This document shows positions 36,775-46,978 of a DNA stretch of 64,000 nt, one piece after another; position 1 is the first letter of the stretch; every line of letters starts with the position of its first letter. The notes below the pieces were generated by a model. It had not been told where the DNA came from, ran no database searches, and saw nothing but the letters and a program-made list of their open reading frames with translations. The translations under genes and the position numbers were made by a program. This DNA is from Spinacia oleracea (Eukaryota > Streptophyta > Magnoliopsida > Caryophyllales > Amaranthaceae): positions 39,732,027-39,796,026 of the forward strand of contig NC_079491.1 of the NCBI RefSeq assembly GCF_020520425.1, given 5' to 3'.

Positions 36775-37090
36775 CTCCGGAAACGATGATATTGCCGGAA
36801 ACGGAAATATGGATCGTATCGGAAATATAAATATTATCCAAGTCGTAGATGTTGCCGGAAACAGAAACATGGTACGTATCGGAAAATATTATCGGAAATG
36901 GAAATATTGCCAGAATCGGAAATATTGCCGGAAACGGAAATATTGTCAGAATCGGAAATATTATCGGAATCGGAAAATAATTCCGGAAATGGAAATATTA
37001 AATATTTGTTCGAAACGGAAATTTATTCCGGAATCGGAAATATTAAATATTGTTCGTATCGGAAATGAATTCCGGAATCGGGAATTTAAT
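36775..37090. repeat. Minisatellite of CGGAAATATT-type units in the LTR
   Basis: Units such as CGGAAATATTGCCGGAAA and CGGAAATATTATCGGAAT repeat at a 15-18 bp period some 15-20 times, in the U3 upstream of the TATA box. The 3' LTR has the same array at 45905-46220. Confidence 0.85.
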
Positions 37091-37481
37091 CGGAAGCGTA
37101 TCGTACGAATTAGCATCGGACGAGGCCCGCTAGACGAAGGCCCAGCACGAAGCCAGGCCGTCGCCCATCGAGCCAACGCACACCAGCGCACGCCAAGCCT
37201 CGACCAGGCCCAGCGCAAGGCCAGGCCCAGCCAAGGCCTTGGGCGCGCGCGCGCGGAGCGCAGCAACGGGCCGAGCGCTGTGCGCCTAGCGTGGGCCGCA
37301 AGGCTTGCGCGGGTGTACGGTGCTCGTGCATTGCATGTGCGGGAATCCTGAAGCAATCAGAATTCGAAGTGTGATTAAATCCTAAAACTATTAGATAATG
37401 ATTATTTAATTAGAGTCCTAGTAGGGTTATAATTAAATAAATTAGTATCCTAATAGGATTCCAAAACCCTTTCCATAACTC

Positions 37482-37489
37482 TATAAATA
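37482..37489 (+). promoter_or_regulatory. TATA box of the copia 5' LTR
   Basis: CTCTATAAATACG, in the expected place before the R/U5 part of the LTR; repeated in the 3' LTR near 46612. Confidence 0.7.
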
Positions 37490-37844
37490 CGTGCCTAGGG
37501 TCACATATTTTCATAGATTATTCAAGTATTCAAAGTGAGTTTTTGAGAGAAAATTCAGACACATTTCTTACCTAAGAGTGCCGAAAATCTTTAGTACCTT
37601 AAGGGCGATTCTAGTTGGTCAATCTTAAGGCGGATCCGGACGTGCTGTGGACTATCTACGGAGGGACGACACTTGGAGTCCTAAAGACTTGTTCTTGTTC
37701 GGTTCGGGCGCAGCTAGGGAAGGCACGCAACAAAGAGTATGCATCTAAACTATGCTATATGATTATGTGTAAATAATATGTATTCCTGGCTAAATGGTTT
37801 TTCCGCATGATTTATGAATTGTCATATGTATCATAACCTAACAG

Positions 37845-37856
37845 TGGTATCACGAG
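37845..37856 (+). other. Copia primer-binding site
   Basis: TGGTATCACGAGC starts one base after the LTR. It resembles the initiator-Met tRNA site TGGTATCAGAGC usual in plant copia elements, with a small change. Confidence 0.75.
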
Positions 37857-40760
37857 CCCCTTATTATTTTCATAATCTAAATTGCATGAACATGGTTAAA
37901 TATTACAAATTTGCATGAATTAAAAGGGGTGATTAATTTTCGTAATTGTTAATTAATTGCAAATTGCGTTTATTTAATTATACGTACGCAGTTTTTCGGC
38001 AGTTTCTTCGTTACCCATCCAAATCGAGTGATTTTTGTGTCAATTCCGCATGTAAAAGGCATTCTAAAATTTTGACAATTTTTTTTTTCTGCCGAACCCA
38101 GAATTCTCAAATTCGAAGCCTAACTATGACTTTTCGAAGGTTTTAGTTTTTCGAATGCAAAATTTCGTAAATTTAAGATGTTAAATTAAATATTTGCGAT
38201 TCTTGTTGATAAATATTGAATTTTTGATTGACCTACTGTATATGTTTAACAAGTTTGAATGCCTAGCCTTTTTAATTATGCAATCTAATTTGTAATTATG
38301 ATTAATTTGTTGAAAATTAGAATAATTTAGAATTAATTTGATTTTCATAATTAATTATAATTTAATTAGAAACCTATGATTAAAAACCACCATAAAAATT
38401 GTAAATTTATGATAAATTTTAAATTTTTATGACCTAGACTTGAATCCATGATAATCGGAAATCAATTGAATAATAAATTTTCGATTTTTCGCCCTAAAAT
38501 TATGAAATTAATATTATTTATTAATTTGTCATTAATTTTAAATATAAATTTTAAATTTTTATGCGATTCGTTCATATAACTTGCACGCACAAAGCAATGG
38601 ACGCTTCGTGTTACCCTTAAGGGGTGTTGTATAGTGCGGACATGCGACGACGAGCAAGGGAGCTCGTTGCCCATGCGGCACGAATGCAATGAGCAAGGGC
38701 ATGGTGCACGAGCACAAGGCAGCAGCCCTGCCTTGTGTCGTGGGCCACGAGCTATGAATGAATGGGCATGGGCGAAGGCAAGGCACGGCAGTCGCTTGTG
38801 GGCAGCAAGCGAGCTGAGCCACAACGCGCACTGCCTCGCGCAAGCGCGCGCAGCCTCGCGCGCAGCGAGCGCAAGCTCGCGTGCCATGAGTGCTGCGCCC
38901 AGCGAGCGATGGCTCGCGCCCAGCGAGCGCTGGCGAGCGCGCACATCGAGCGCTGGCGAGCGCGCACAGCGAGCGCTGGCGAGCGCGCACAGCGAGCGAT
39001 GGCTCGCGTGCATCGAGCGCTGGAGCGCGCACAGCGAGCGCTGGCGAGCGCGCACAGCGAGCGATGGCTCGCGTGCATCGAGCGCTGGAGCGCGCGCAGC
39101 GAGCACTGGCGAGCGCGCACAGCGAGCGATGGCTCGCGTGCATCGAGCGCTGGAGCGCGCGCAGCGAGCACCACAGCGTGCGATGGCTTGCGATGGAAGA
39201 TGCAGCAGCTATGCGACGAGCGCATGGGCTGCGCGCACATGGCCAGCGATGGCTGTGTGCGTGTGGCCCATGGGCGTGCGATGCATAGGGTGTTTGCGTT
39301 GCGATTAGATCGTTTTGAATGTTTAATTTGAAATTTTTCAGTTTACGTAATTTTAATTAATTTTTAAAATTAATAATTTAAATTATTTTCTTGGATTTTA
39401 ATTTTGAATATTGTAATTATAATAAATTTTATTTATTCTAATTATTTTACTAAAATTAAAATCATGAATTGATTTAAATACGACTGAAATTAAATTAAAC
39501 TTTTTGGATTCAATTATAAATTTATATGAGCTTTAAATTTTAATTAAATTTGTATGTTTCCGGTTAGACTAGAAATACATTTTTATGTTTAAAATTAGTA
39601 AAGCAATTGAATTTATTGGTTTGAGTGGGAGCCCTTTTTAGTCATAAACTCTTGATTAGGTCTACAAATCCTTAAGGTTAAAACAATTTGATTAGAATTA
39701 ACAATTTGATTAGAATTAATAAGGACTGAATAATTGGTAGATTATTGGTGCCCTTGATTAATTGCTGCAAATGTTTACGTGATGCATAATGTGTTTTACT
39801 AACCAGCTATGTGGGCCATTCATGATAATGAATGGGTGAATGGTATATATTGTATATGTACTGTTTTGCAGGTTATAAGTGACTAGTATGGCCCAAATAG
39901 GATAGAAAATATGGTCTGCGTACCATTAATTTGAATGTAATTGGTCTAAAGTACCAAAGCTGTTTTTCAATTCAAATATCGTCTGCGTACCATCAAATAG
40001 TTGTAATTAGTTATAGCTTATCCTATTTGAAGAAAATGGTGCCTCCCACGGAGATTTTCAAGACGGACTTTGAAGTCAAAGCTTCAAGATGAAGTCGGGC
40101 CATACTAGATCACATTTATCTTGTGCATGCTTTAAGTTATTTATTGCTTTAAATATGTCTTAATTATGCCTAAGATTGTGGCTTGATTATGTTGCATGAT
40201 TAAGGATTTTAGTTCACTTAAAATCTAACCAACATAGTAAGAGCCTTAAGTTCCAAACTTAAAAAAAATTGAGTTATAAGGTGCCATGCCAAAATATACA
40301 CTTGCTTGGATATCCTTTACATCAATCTAGTAATAGTTTTCGCTCAGCGAGGTGTTACTTATTGGTCCTAAAGGGGCAAGGTACACAAATAATTGTGAGT
40401 ACATGTTAGTTTTGGTGAAACTCAACGATATAAGTAAGGAGTCCTTTTATGTCGTGGCAAAATCGATAGGTTTACCTAATAAGTTCTTAGACGTACCTAT
40501 CAACCAAGAATAGTTTCTAGACTATTAGCAAAAGGTTTTTGCTTACCTAAGATGTTTTAGGATTAAGTCGACAAACTGTGCTTAGTTCTTCAATGATTTT
40601 AGGATCTTGGAATCATTTTATTCACACATGCCGGAACAAATAACTTGAATAAAATGCTTAATAAACATTGAATTATGCATGTATGCTAGAATTTAAGTTT
40701 ATTAAGAGAAACTGTGAATGGTTATTTATTTGTTTATTCTTTTCAATTGTAGTTTTTAAT
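37857..40760 (+). other. Long leader of the copia element (probable intron)
   Basis: No convincing gene in 2.9 kb. It contains a GC-rich tandem array (38634-39290) and AT-rich flanks. Just before the gag ATG the sequence TTATTCTTTTCAATTGTAG is a strong 3' splice-site candidate (AG at 40750-40752), suggesting that much of the leader is spliced out. The same acceptor is kept in the older copy. Confidence 0.55.
38634..39290. repeat. GC-rich GCGAGCG tandem repeats in the copia leader
   Basis: Blocks such as CAGCGAGCGATGGCTCGCG and CATCGAGCGCTGGAGCGCG recur with periods of roughly 25-30 and 55-60 bp between 38890 and 39180. The area yields long overlapping open frames on both strands, all repetitive Arg/Ala/Ser peptides. 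Confidence 0.85.
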
Positions 40761-43700
40761 ATGGCAAACAACAATTCATTCAACATTCGATCAATTCTCG
40801 AAAAGGAGAAGTTGAACGGGAAAAACTTCCTTGACTGGCAAAGGAACTTGCAAATAGTTCTTATGCAGGAAGAAAAGGAGTATGTCCTAGATGAGGCGAT
40901 GCCCGAAGCCGCAGGCGACGGGGTCACTCAGGCAGCCCTCAATCGTTGGATTGATGCCAACAAGGATGTGAAATGTCTAATGCTCGCCACCATGAGTGCG
41001 GATCTGCAGAAAACGTTCATCAACTCAGATGCTTTCACAATCATCAGTGAGTTGAAGAACATGTTCCAAGATCTGGCTCGAGTCGAAAGATTCGAGACTC
41101 ATAGGCAAATTCTTGAGACCAAGCTTAAGAAAGGCGAGCCCGTAAGTCCACATGTTCTCAAAATGATTGGACTCATTGAGAATATGAGTCGGCTGGATCA
41201 GCAATTTTCTCAGGAAATGGCTATAGACACCATCCTCCATTCTCTTCATAGCGGGTATGATCAGTTCAAACTGAACTACAGTATGAATAGTCTGGACAAA
41301 ACGCTCACTGAGCTTCACGGTATGCTGAAGACCGCTGAAAAGACGCTCAAAAGTGATAAGCAGGATGTGCTTATGGTGCGTGGGGGCAAGTTCAAGAAAT
41401 CTGGAAAGAAGAGGAATGCTAAGAAAGGTGGCAACAAGGCCATCCCAACTAAGCAAACTGGCGCCAAATCTGTAAAGAGGAAGGTCAGTCAACCCACTTC
41501 TGAATCCGAATGCTTCTACTGCAAGAAGAAGGGGCATTGGAAGAGAGATTGCTTGAAGCTAAAGGAAGATCAGAAGAACGGAACAGTCGTTCCATCTTCA
41601 GGTATTTTCGTTATAGACTGTATACTTGCTAATTCAACTTCTTGGGTATTAGATACAGGTTGTGGCTCACACTTATGTTCCAATCCACAGGGACTAAGAA
41701 TAAGTAGAAAGTTAAGCAAGGGTGAAGTCGACCTACGAGTAGGAAATGGAGCACGGATTGCTGCATTAGCTGTAGGAACTTACTATTTGTCGTTGCCCTC
41801 CGGGCTAGTTTTGGAACTGGAAGAATGTTTCCATGTTCCAAGTCTTACTAAAAACATCATTTCAGTTTCTTGCTTAGATGCTAAGGGATTTTCCTTTTTA
41901 ATAAAAGACAATAGTTGTTCGTTTTATTTTAAAGAGATGTTTTATGGATCTGCTAGATTAGTCAATGGACTTTATTTATTAGATCACGACAAAAAAGTAT
42001 ATAACATAAATACCAAAAAGGCCAAAAAGGATGATTCAGATCTCACCAATCTGTGGCATTGTCGATTAGGCCATATAAACTTGAAACGCTTAGAAAGACT
42101 TCAAAAGGAAGGAATTCTAGAACCATTTGACTTAGAGGATTATGGTAAATGCGAATCATGTTTACTTGGCAAAATGACAAAGCAACCTTTCTCTAAAGTT
42201 GGAGAAAGAGCAAATGAACTATTGGGTTTAATCCATACAGATGTATGTGGACCAATGAGTACAAATGTTAGAGGTGGTTTCAGCTACTTTATCACTTTCA
42301 CTGATGACTTCAGTAGATATGGTTATGTCTACCTAATGAAGCATAAGTCTGAATCCTTTGACAAATTCAAGGAATTTCAGAGTGAAGTAGAGAATCAATT
42401 AGGCAAGAAGATTAAGGCACTGCGGTCTGATAGAGGCGGTGAATATCTGAGCTATGAATTTGATGACCATCTGAAAGAATGTGGAATTCTATCAGAATTG
42501 ACTACTCCTGGAACACCACAATGGAACGGTGTGTCGGAACGGAGGAACAGAACCTTGCTAGACATGGTCAGGTCAATGATAGGTCAGGCCGAACTTCCAT
42601 TAGAATTTTGGGGACATGCACTAAATACAGCTGCACTCACTATAAATAGAGCTCCGTCTAAAGCTGTCGAAAAGACTCCATACGAATTATGGTTTGGAAA
42701 GCCTCCAAATGTGTCTTTTCTTAAGATTTGGGGATGTGAAGTATACGTCAAACGATTAATTTCAGACAAACTTCATCCAAAATCTGACAAATGTATCCTT
42801 GTGGGCTATCCAAAGGAAACAAAGGGGTATTACTTCTACAATACATCTGAGAACAAGGTGTTTGTTGCTCGAGATGGTGTCTTTTTGGAGAAAGATCACA
42901 TTTCCAAAATGACAAGTGGGAGAAAAGTAGACCTCGAAGAAATTCGAGTCGAACAACAAACTCTAGAGAATGCTCAAGATCACATTCAGGATGAAACTCA
43001 GAGATCTTTAGAAGAATCTGGTGAGAATCATGGTCAAACTAGAAATGTTGCCCCGCGTAGATCGCAAAGATATAGATCTCAACCGGAAAGGTACTTAGGT
43101 ATTTTGACGAACGAGAGCTATGACGTTCTATTACTTGAAAGTGATGAACCTGCGACTTACAAACAAGCTATGACGAGCCCTAGCTCCAAGCAATGGCAAG
43201 AAGCCATGCAATATGAATTAGACTCCATGTCTGAAAACCAAGTATGGGATTTGGTCGATTTGCCAGATGGCTACCAAGCCATTGGAAGCAAATGGGTTTT
43301 CAAACTGAAAAAGGACAAGGATGGGAAACTTGAAGTTTTCAAAGCTAGATTGGTTGCAAAAGGTTACAGGCAAGTCCACGGTGTGGATTACGATGAAACC
43401 TTTTCACCAGTTGCAATGCTAAAGTCTATTCGGATAATGTTAGCAATCGCTGCATATTACGATTACAAAATATGGCAGATGGATGTCAAAACTGCTTTCT
43501 TAAACGGCGTTTTAACAGAAACTGTGTTTATGACACAGCCTGAAGGTTTTGAGGATCCAAAGAATGCTAAAAAGGTATGCAAGCTAAAGAAGTCAATCTA
43601 CGGATTGAAGCAGGCATCCAAGAGCTGGAATATACGTTTTGATGAAGCAGTCAGTGACTTTGGTTTCATCAAGAACGCGGACGAATCTTGTGTATACAAG

Positions 43701-44726
43701 AAGGTCAGTGGGAGCAAAATTGCTTTCCTAGTATTATATGTCGACGACATATTACTTATCGGAAATGACATTCCTATGTTGAACTCTGTCAAGATTTGGC
43801 TTGGGAAATGTTTTTCGATGAAGGATCTAGGAGAAGCACAATACATATTGGGCATCAAGATTTACAGAGATAGATCTAACAGGATGATTGGACTTAGTCA
43901 AAGCACTTATATCAGTAAGGTGCTTGATAGGTTCAAGATGGCGGACTCCAAGCGAGGCTACCTACCCATGTCTCATGGAATGACTCTAAGCAAGACTCAG
44001 TGCCCAAAAACACTTGATGAGCGTAGACGAATGAATGGGATTCCATATGCATCATTGATTGGTTCAATAATGTATGCTATGATATGTACACGCCCGGATG
44101 TTGCGTATGCACTCAGTGCTACGAGCAGATACCAGTCAGACCCAGGGGAGGCGCATTGGACTGCTGCCAAGAACATTCTGAAGTACCTGAAAAGGCACAA
44201 AGATGACTTCCTGGTCTATGGTGGAGATGATGAATTAATTGTTAAAGGCTATACGGACGCAAGTTTCCAAACCGACAAAGATGATTTCAGATCACAGTCT
44301 GGGTTTGTCTTCTGCCTCAACGGAGGAGCAGTAAGCTGGAAAAGTGCTAAGCAAAGCACCATTGCGGATTCTACAACTGAAGCGGAGTACATTGCTGCAC
44401 ATGAAGCAGCAAAGGAAGCTATATGGCTAAGGAAGTTCATAGGTGAACTTGGTGTAGTCCCCTCCATTAAAGGACCAATAGCCCTGTATTGTGACAATAA
44501 CGGAGCTATTGCACAGGCAAAGGAGCCTAGACACCACCAGAGAGTCAAGCATGTACTTCGTAGATTTCACCTTCTACGAGAGTTCGTTGAAAGAAAAGAA
44601 GTCGAGATAAGCAAAATTGGAACTGATGACAACATATCAGATCCATTAACTAAACCTCTGCCGCAGGCGAAGCACAACTCGCACACTGCAGCTATGGGAA
44701 TCAAGCATATTGGAGAATGGCTTTGA
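40761..44726 (+). CDS. Copia gag-pol polyprotein
   Basis: One uninterrupted frame of 1321 residues from the ATG of MANNNSFN; the open frame extends 31 codons further upstream, but those codons overlap the presumed splice acceptor. Order is Ty1/copia: Gag with CCHC knuckle (CFYCKKKGHWKRDC, ~251-264), aspartic protease (WVLDTGCGSHLC, ~295), integrase with pre-integrase HCRLGH (~432) and core D...D...E (HTDVCGP ~493, RSDRGGEY ~555, WNGVSERRN), reverse transcriptase (FKARLVAKGY, KTAFLNG, YVDDILLIG ~993) and RNase H (GYTDASFQ, TTEAEYIA). It encodes all proteins for the retrotransposition cycle. No lesion is visible. Confidence 0.95.
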   Translation: MANNNSFNIRSILEKEKLNGKNFLDWQRNLQIVLMQEEKEYVLDEAMPEAAGDGVTQAALNRWIDANKDVKCLMLATMSADLQKTFINSDAFTIISELKNMFQDLARVERFETHRQILETKLKKGEPVSPHVLKMIGLIENMSRLDQQFSQEMAIDTILHSLHSGYDQFKLNYSMNSLDKTLTELHGMLKTAEKTLKSDKQDVLMVRGGKFKKSGKKRNAKKGGNKAIPTKQTGAKSVKRKVSQPTSESECFYCKKKGHWKRDCLKLKEDQKNGTVVPSSGIFVIDCILANSTSWVLDTGCGSHLCSNPQGLRISRKLSKGEVDLRVGNGARIAALAVGTYYLSLPSGLVLELEECFHVPSLTKNIISVSCLDAKGFSFLIKDNSCSFYFKEMFYGSARLVNGLYLLDHDKKVYNINTKKAKKDDSDLTNLWHCRLGHINLKRLERLQKEGILEPFDLEDYGKCESCLLGKMTKQPFSKVGERANELLGLIHTDVCGPMSTNVRGGFSYFITFTDDFSRYGYVYLMKHKSESFDKFKEFQSEVENQLGKKIKALRSDRGGEYLSYEFDDHLKECGILSELTTPGTPQWNGVSERRNRTLLDMVRSMIGQAELPLEFWGHALNTAALTINRAPSKAVEKTPYELWFGKPPNVSFLKIWGCEVYVKRLISDKLHPKSDKCILVGYPKETKGYYFYNTSENKVFVARDGVFLEKDHISKMTSGRKVDLEEIRVEQQTLENAQDHIQDETQRSLEESGENHGQTRNVAPRRSQRYRSQPERYLGILTNESYDVLLLESDEPATYKQAMTSPSSKQWQEAMQYELDSMSENQVWDLVDLPDGYQAIGSKWVFKLKKDKDGKLEVFKARLVAKGYRQVHGVDYDETFSPVAMLKSIRIMLAIAAYYDYKIWQMDVKTAFLNGVLTETVFMTQPEGFEDPKNAKKVCKLKKSIYGLKQASKSWNIRFDEAVSDFGFIKNADESCVYKKVSGSKIAFLVLYVDDILLIGNDIPMLNSVKIWLGKCFSMKDLGEAQYILGIKIYRDRSNRMIGLSQSTYISKVLDRFKMADSKRGYLPMSHGMTLSKTQCPKTLDERRRMNGIPYASLIGSIMYAMICTRPDVAYALSATSRYQSDPGEAHWTAAKNILKYLKRHKDDFLVYGGDDELIVKGYTDASFQTDKDDFRSQSGFVFCLNGGAVSWKSAKQSTIADSTTEAEYIAAHEAAKEAIWLRKFIGELGVVPSIKGPIALYCDNNGAIAQAKEPRHHQRVKHVLRRFHLLREFVERKEVEISKIGTDDNISDPLTKPLPQAKHNSHTAAMGIKHIGEWL

Positions 44727-45591
44727 TGTCTCTGTTTAATGTTTTAAAGTTTTAGAGTTTAAATCTTTGTAAAACATTATTGGTTAATCATTCACAATAA
44801 ATGAAAAGAATTTATTTTTCCATTTAATTTGTGGTTTATTAAATGATGAGTCCCTTCAATTTGACGATATATTCAAGATAGACTGTCAGGACCAGTCCTG
44901 TGACTAAGAAATGTCTATCAAGTGAACTTGAATGTCAAAGGTTGAAAATGGTCCCTAGTCGGAGTTTTCTATAAAATTGGACGCATAGAAAACGTTAGAC
45001 GATTAGAATGCAAGATGAATAGTAGTTCTGTTTCTTGAACTATGTGGACATGGCAATGTCATAATCATTTGCATAGATACTTACTTTGGGAAGACTAGTA
45101 TCGGACAAGACCTATGAAACTTTACTGTAAGAGATGAAAATCTGTCATAAGTAAATTTCATTAAAATTATTAGACACTAAATCCTCAATACCTGAGTGAT
45201 TTGAGATTACTTGTTTGAGAACTGGTTGCTTTGACGTTGACCAACCGTCGCACCGTAAAAGGAGGCTATAAAGGCAACGCTCAGGTAATCACCTATCAAA
45301 CGAAGTCTAATCTCAAGATCGCAAGATTGGGATTGTCCTCCCATAAATCGGGATGAGATGCTTAAAAGTTGTACAAGGCCACTCGGAGAGCTAGAAACTG
45401 TGAAATGCATGGCCGTGCTCGGATGAATCATAGGCTATGATTATCTGTTTATTTGATCAGTTGAACTCTGAAACCGAGGAACACCTCTGGACATAATAAG
45501 GATGACAACTCTTACCTTATGTTCAAGAGCAAGCATCGAGCGACAAAGGAATTAGGAAATGCACACTTGTCCCTAAGGACAAGTGGGAGAC
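44727..45591 (+). other. 3' interior and polypurine tract of the copia element
   Basis: No gene. Ends in GGACAAGTGGGAGAC directly before the 3' LTR, a purine-rich tract for plus-strand priming. Confidence 0.75.
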
Positions 45592-46973
45592 TGAAGGAAA
45601 TAATGCCCTTGGTCCAAGTATGCATTCTATGTTAAGTCCAATAAATGCGGTTCAGTATTAATTAACAAGTTAATAATTCAGTGAGATCAAGTGAGCTGAA
45701 TGCCTAGCTAGAGGCCGCTTCAGTTCAAGTGGAATTAATGATATTAATCCACAGCTTACTCTTGACTGAACCCGTAGGGTCACACAAATAGTACGTAAAC
45801 GGATCAAGTATTTAATGGCATTAGATACTCCATCTATGGATATTCGGAATCGACGGATCTTGGTTTCAGTGGGAGCTGGGATCGTCACAGGCAAGAAATG
45901 AATACTCCGGAAACGATGATATTGCCGGAAACGGAAATATGGATCGTATCGGAAATATAAATATTATCCAAGTCGTAGATGTTGCCGGAAACAGAAACAT
46001 GGTACGTATCGGAAAATATTATCGGAAATGGAAATATTGCCAGAATCGGAAATATTGCCGGAAACGGAAATATTGTCAGAATCGGAAATATTATCGGAAT
46101 CGGAAAATAATTCCGGAAATGGAAATATTAAATATTTGTTCGAAACGGAAATTTATTCCGGAATCGGAAATATTAAATATTATTCGTATCGGAAATGAAT
46201 TCCGGAATCGGGAATTTAATCGGAAGCGTATCGTACGAATTAGCATCGGACGAGGCCCGCTAGACGAAGGCCCAGCACGAAGCCAGGCCGTCGCCCAGCG
46301 AGCCAACGCACACCAGCGCATGCCAAGCCTCGACCAGGCCCAGCGCAAGGCCAGGCCCAGCCAAGGCCTTGGGCGCGCGCGCGCGGAGTGCAGCAACGGG
46401 CCGAGCGCTGTGCGCCTAGCGTGGGCCGCAAGGCTTGCGCGGGTGTACGGTGCTCGTGCATTGCATGTGCGGGAATCCTGAAGCAATCAGAATTCGAAGT
46501 GTGATTAAATCCTAAAACTATTAGATAATGATTATTTAATTATAGTCCTAGTAGGGTTATAATTAAATAAATTAGTATCCTAATAGGATTCCAAAACCCT
46601 TTCCATAACTCTATAAATACGTGCCTAGGGTCACATATTTTCATAGATTATTCAAGTATTCAAAGTGAGTTTTTGAGAGAAAATTCAGACACATTTCTTA
46701 CCTAAGAGTGCCGAAAATCTTTAGTACCTTAAGGGCGATTCTAGTTGGTCAATCTTAAGGCGGATCCGGACGTGCTGTGGACTATCTACGGAGGGACGAC
46801 ACTTGGAGTCCTAAAGACTTGTTCTTGTTCGGTTCGGGCGCAGCTAGGGAAGGCACGCAACAAAGAGTATGCATCTAAACTATGCTATATGATTATGTGT
46901 AAATAATATGTATTCCTGGCTAAATGGTTTTTCCGCATGATTTATGAATTGTCATATGTATCATAACCTAACA
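45592..46973 (+). repeat. 3' LTR of the copia element
   Basis: Same length as the 5' LTR and nearly identical; followed by CGGGC at 46974-46978. Confidence 0.95.
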
Positions 46974-46978
46974 CGGGC

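Larger units (their letters stand above)
36462..37843 (+). repeat. 5' LTR of the copia element
   Basis: It contains a CGGAAATATT minisatellite (36775-37090), a GC-rich block (37110-37330), and the promoter TATA box TATAAATA at 37482. Long frames inside it are not genes. Confidence 0.95.
36462..46973 (+). mobile_element. Complete Ty1/copia retrotransposon, coding-intact
   Basis: Two 1382-bp LTRs (TGAAGG...CTAACA), PBS, 2.9-kb leader, one gag-pol frame, 0.87-kb 3' interior and a polypurine tract. The 10.5-kb length is unusually large for copia. About 10 LTR differences are visible by eye (near 0.7 percent). With an intact frame and matching ends, this copy may still be autonomous. It sits inside the leader of an older relative (36373-36461 plus 46979-48863). 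Confidence 0.95.

Noticed and set aside
36809..37356. Frames of 131-180 codons, repeated at 45939-46486
   Set aside because: Translation of the LTR minisatellite and GC block; identical in both LTRs, no start context or domain.
38462..39331. Long frames (up to 224 codons) on both strands
   Set aside because: Produced by a GC-rich tandem repeat without stop triplets in the copia leader; peptides are repetitive and occur in five frames at once.
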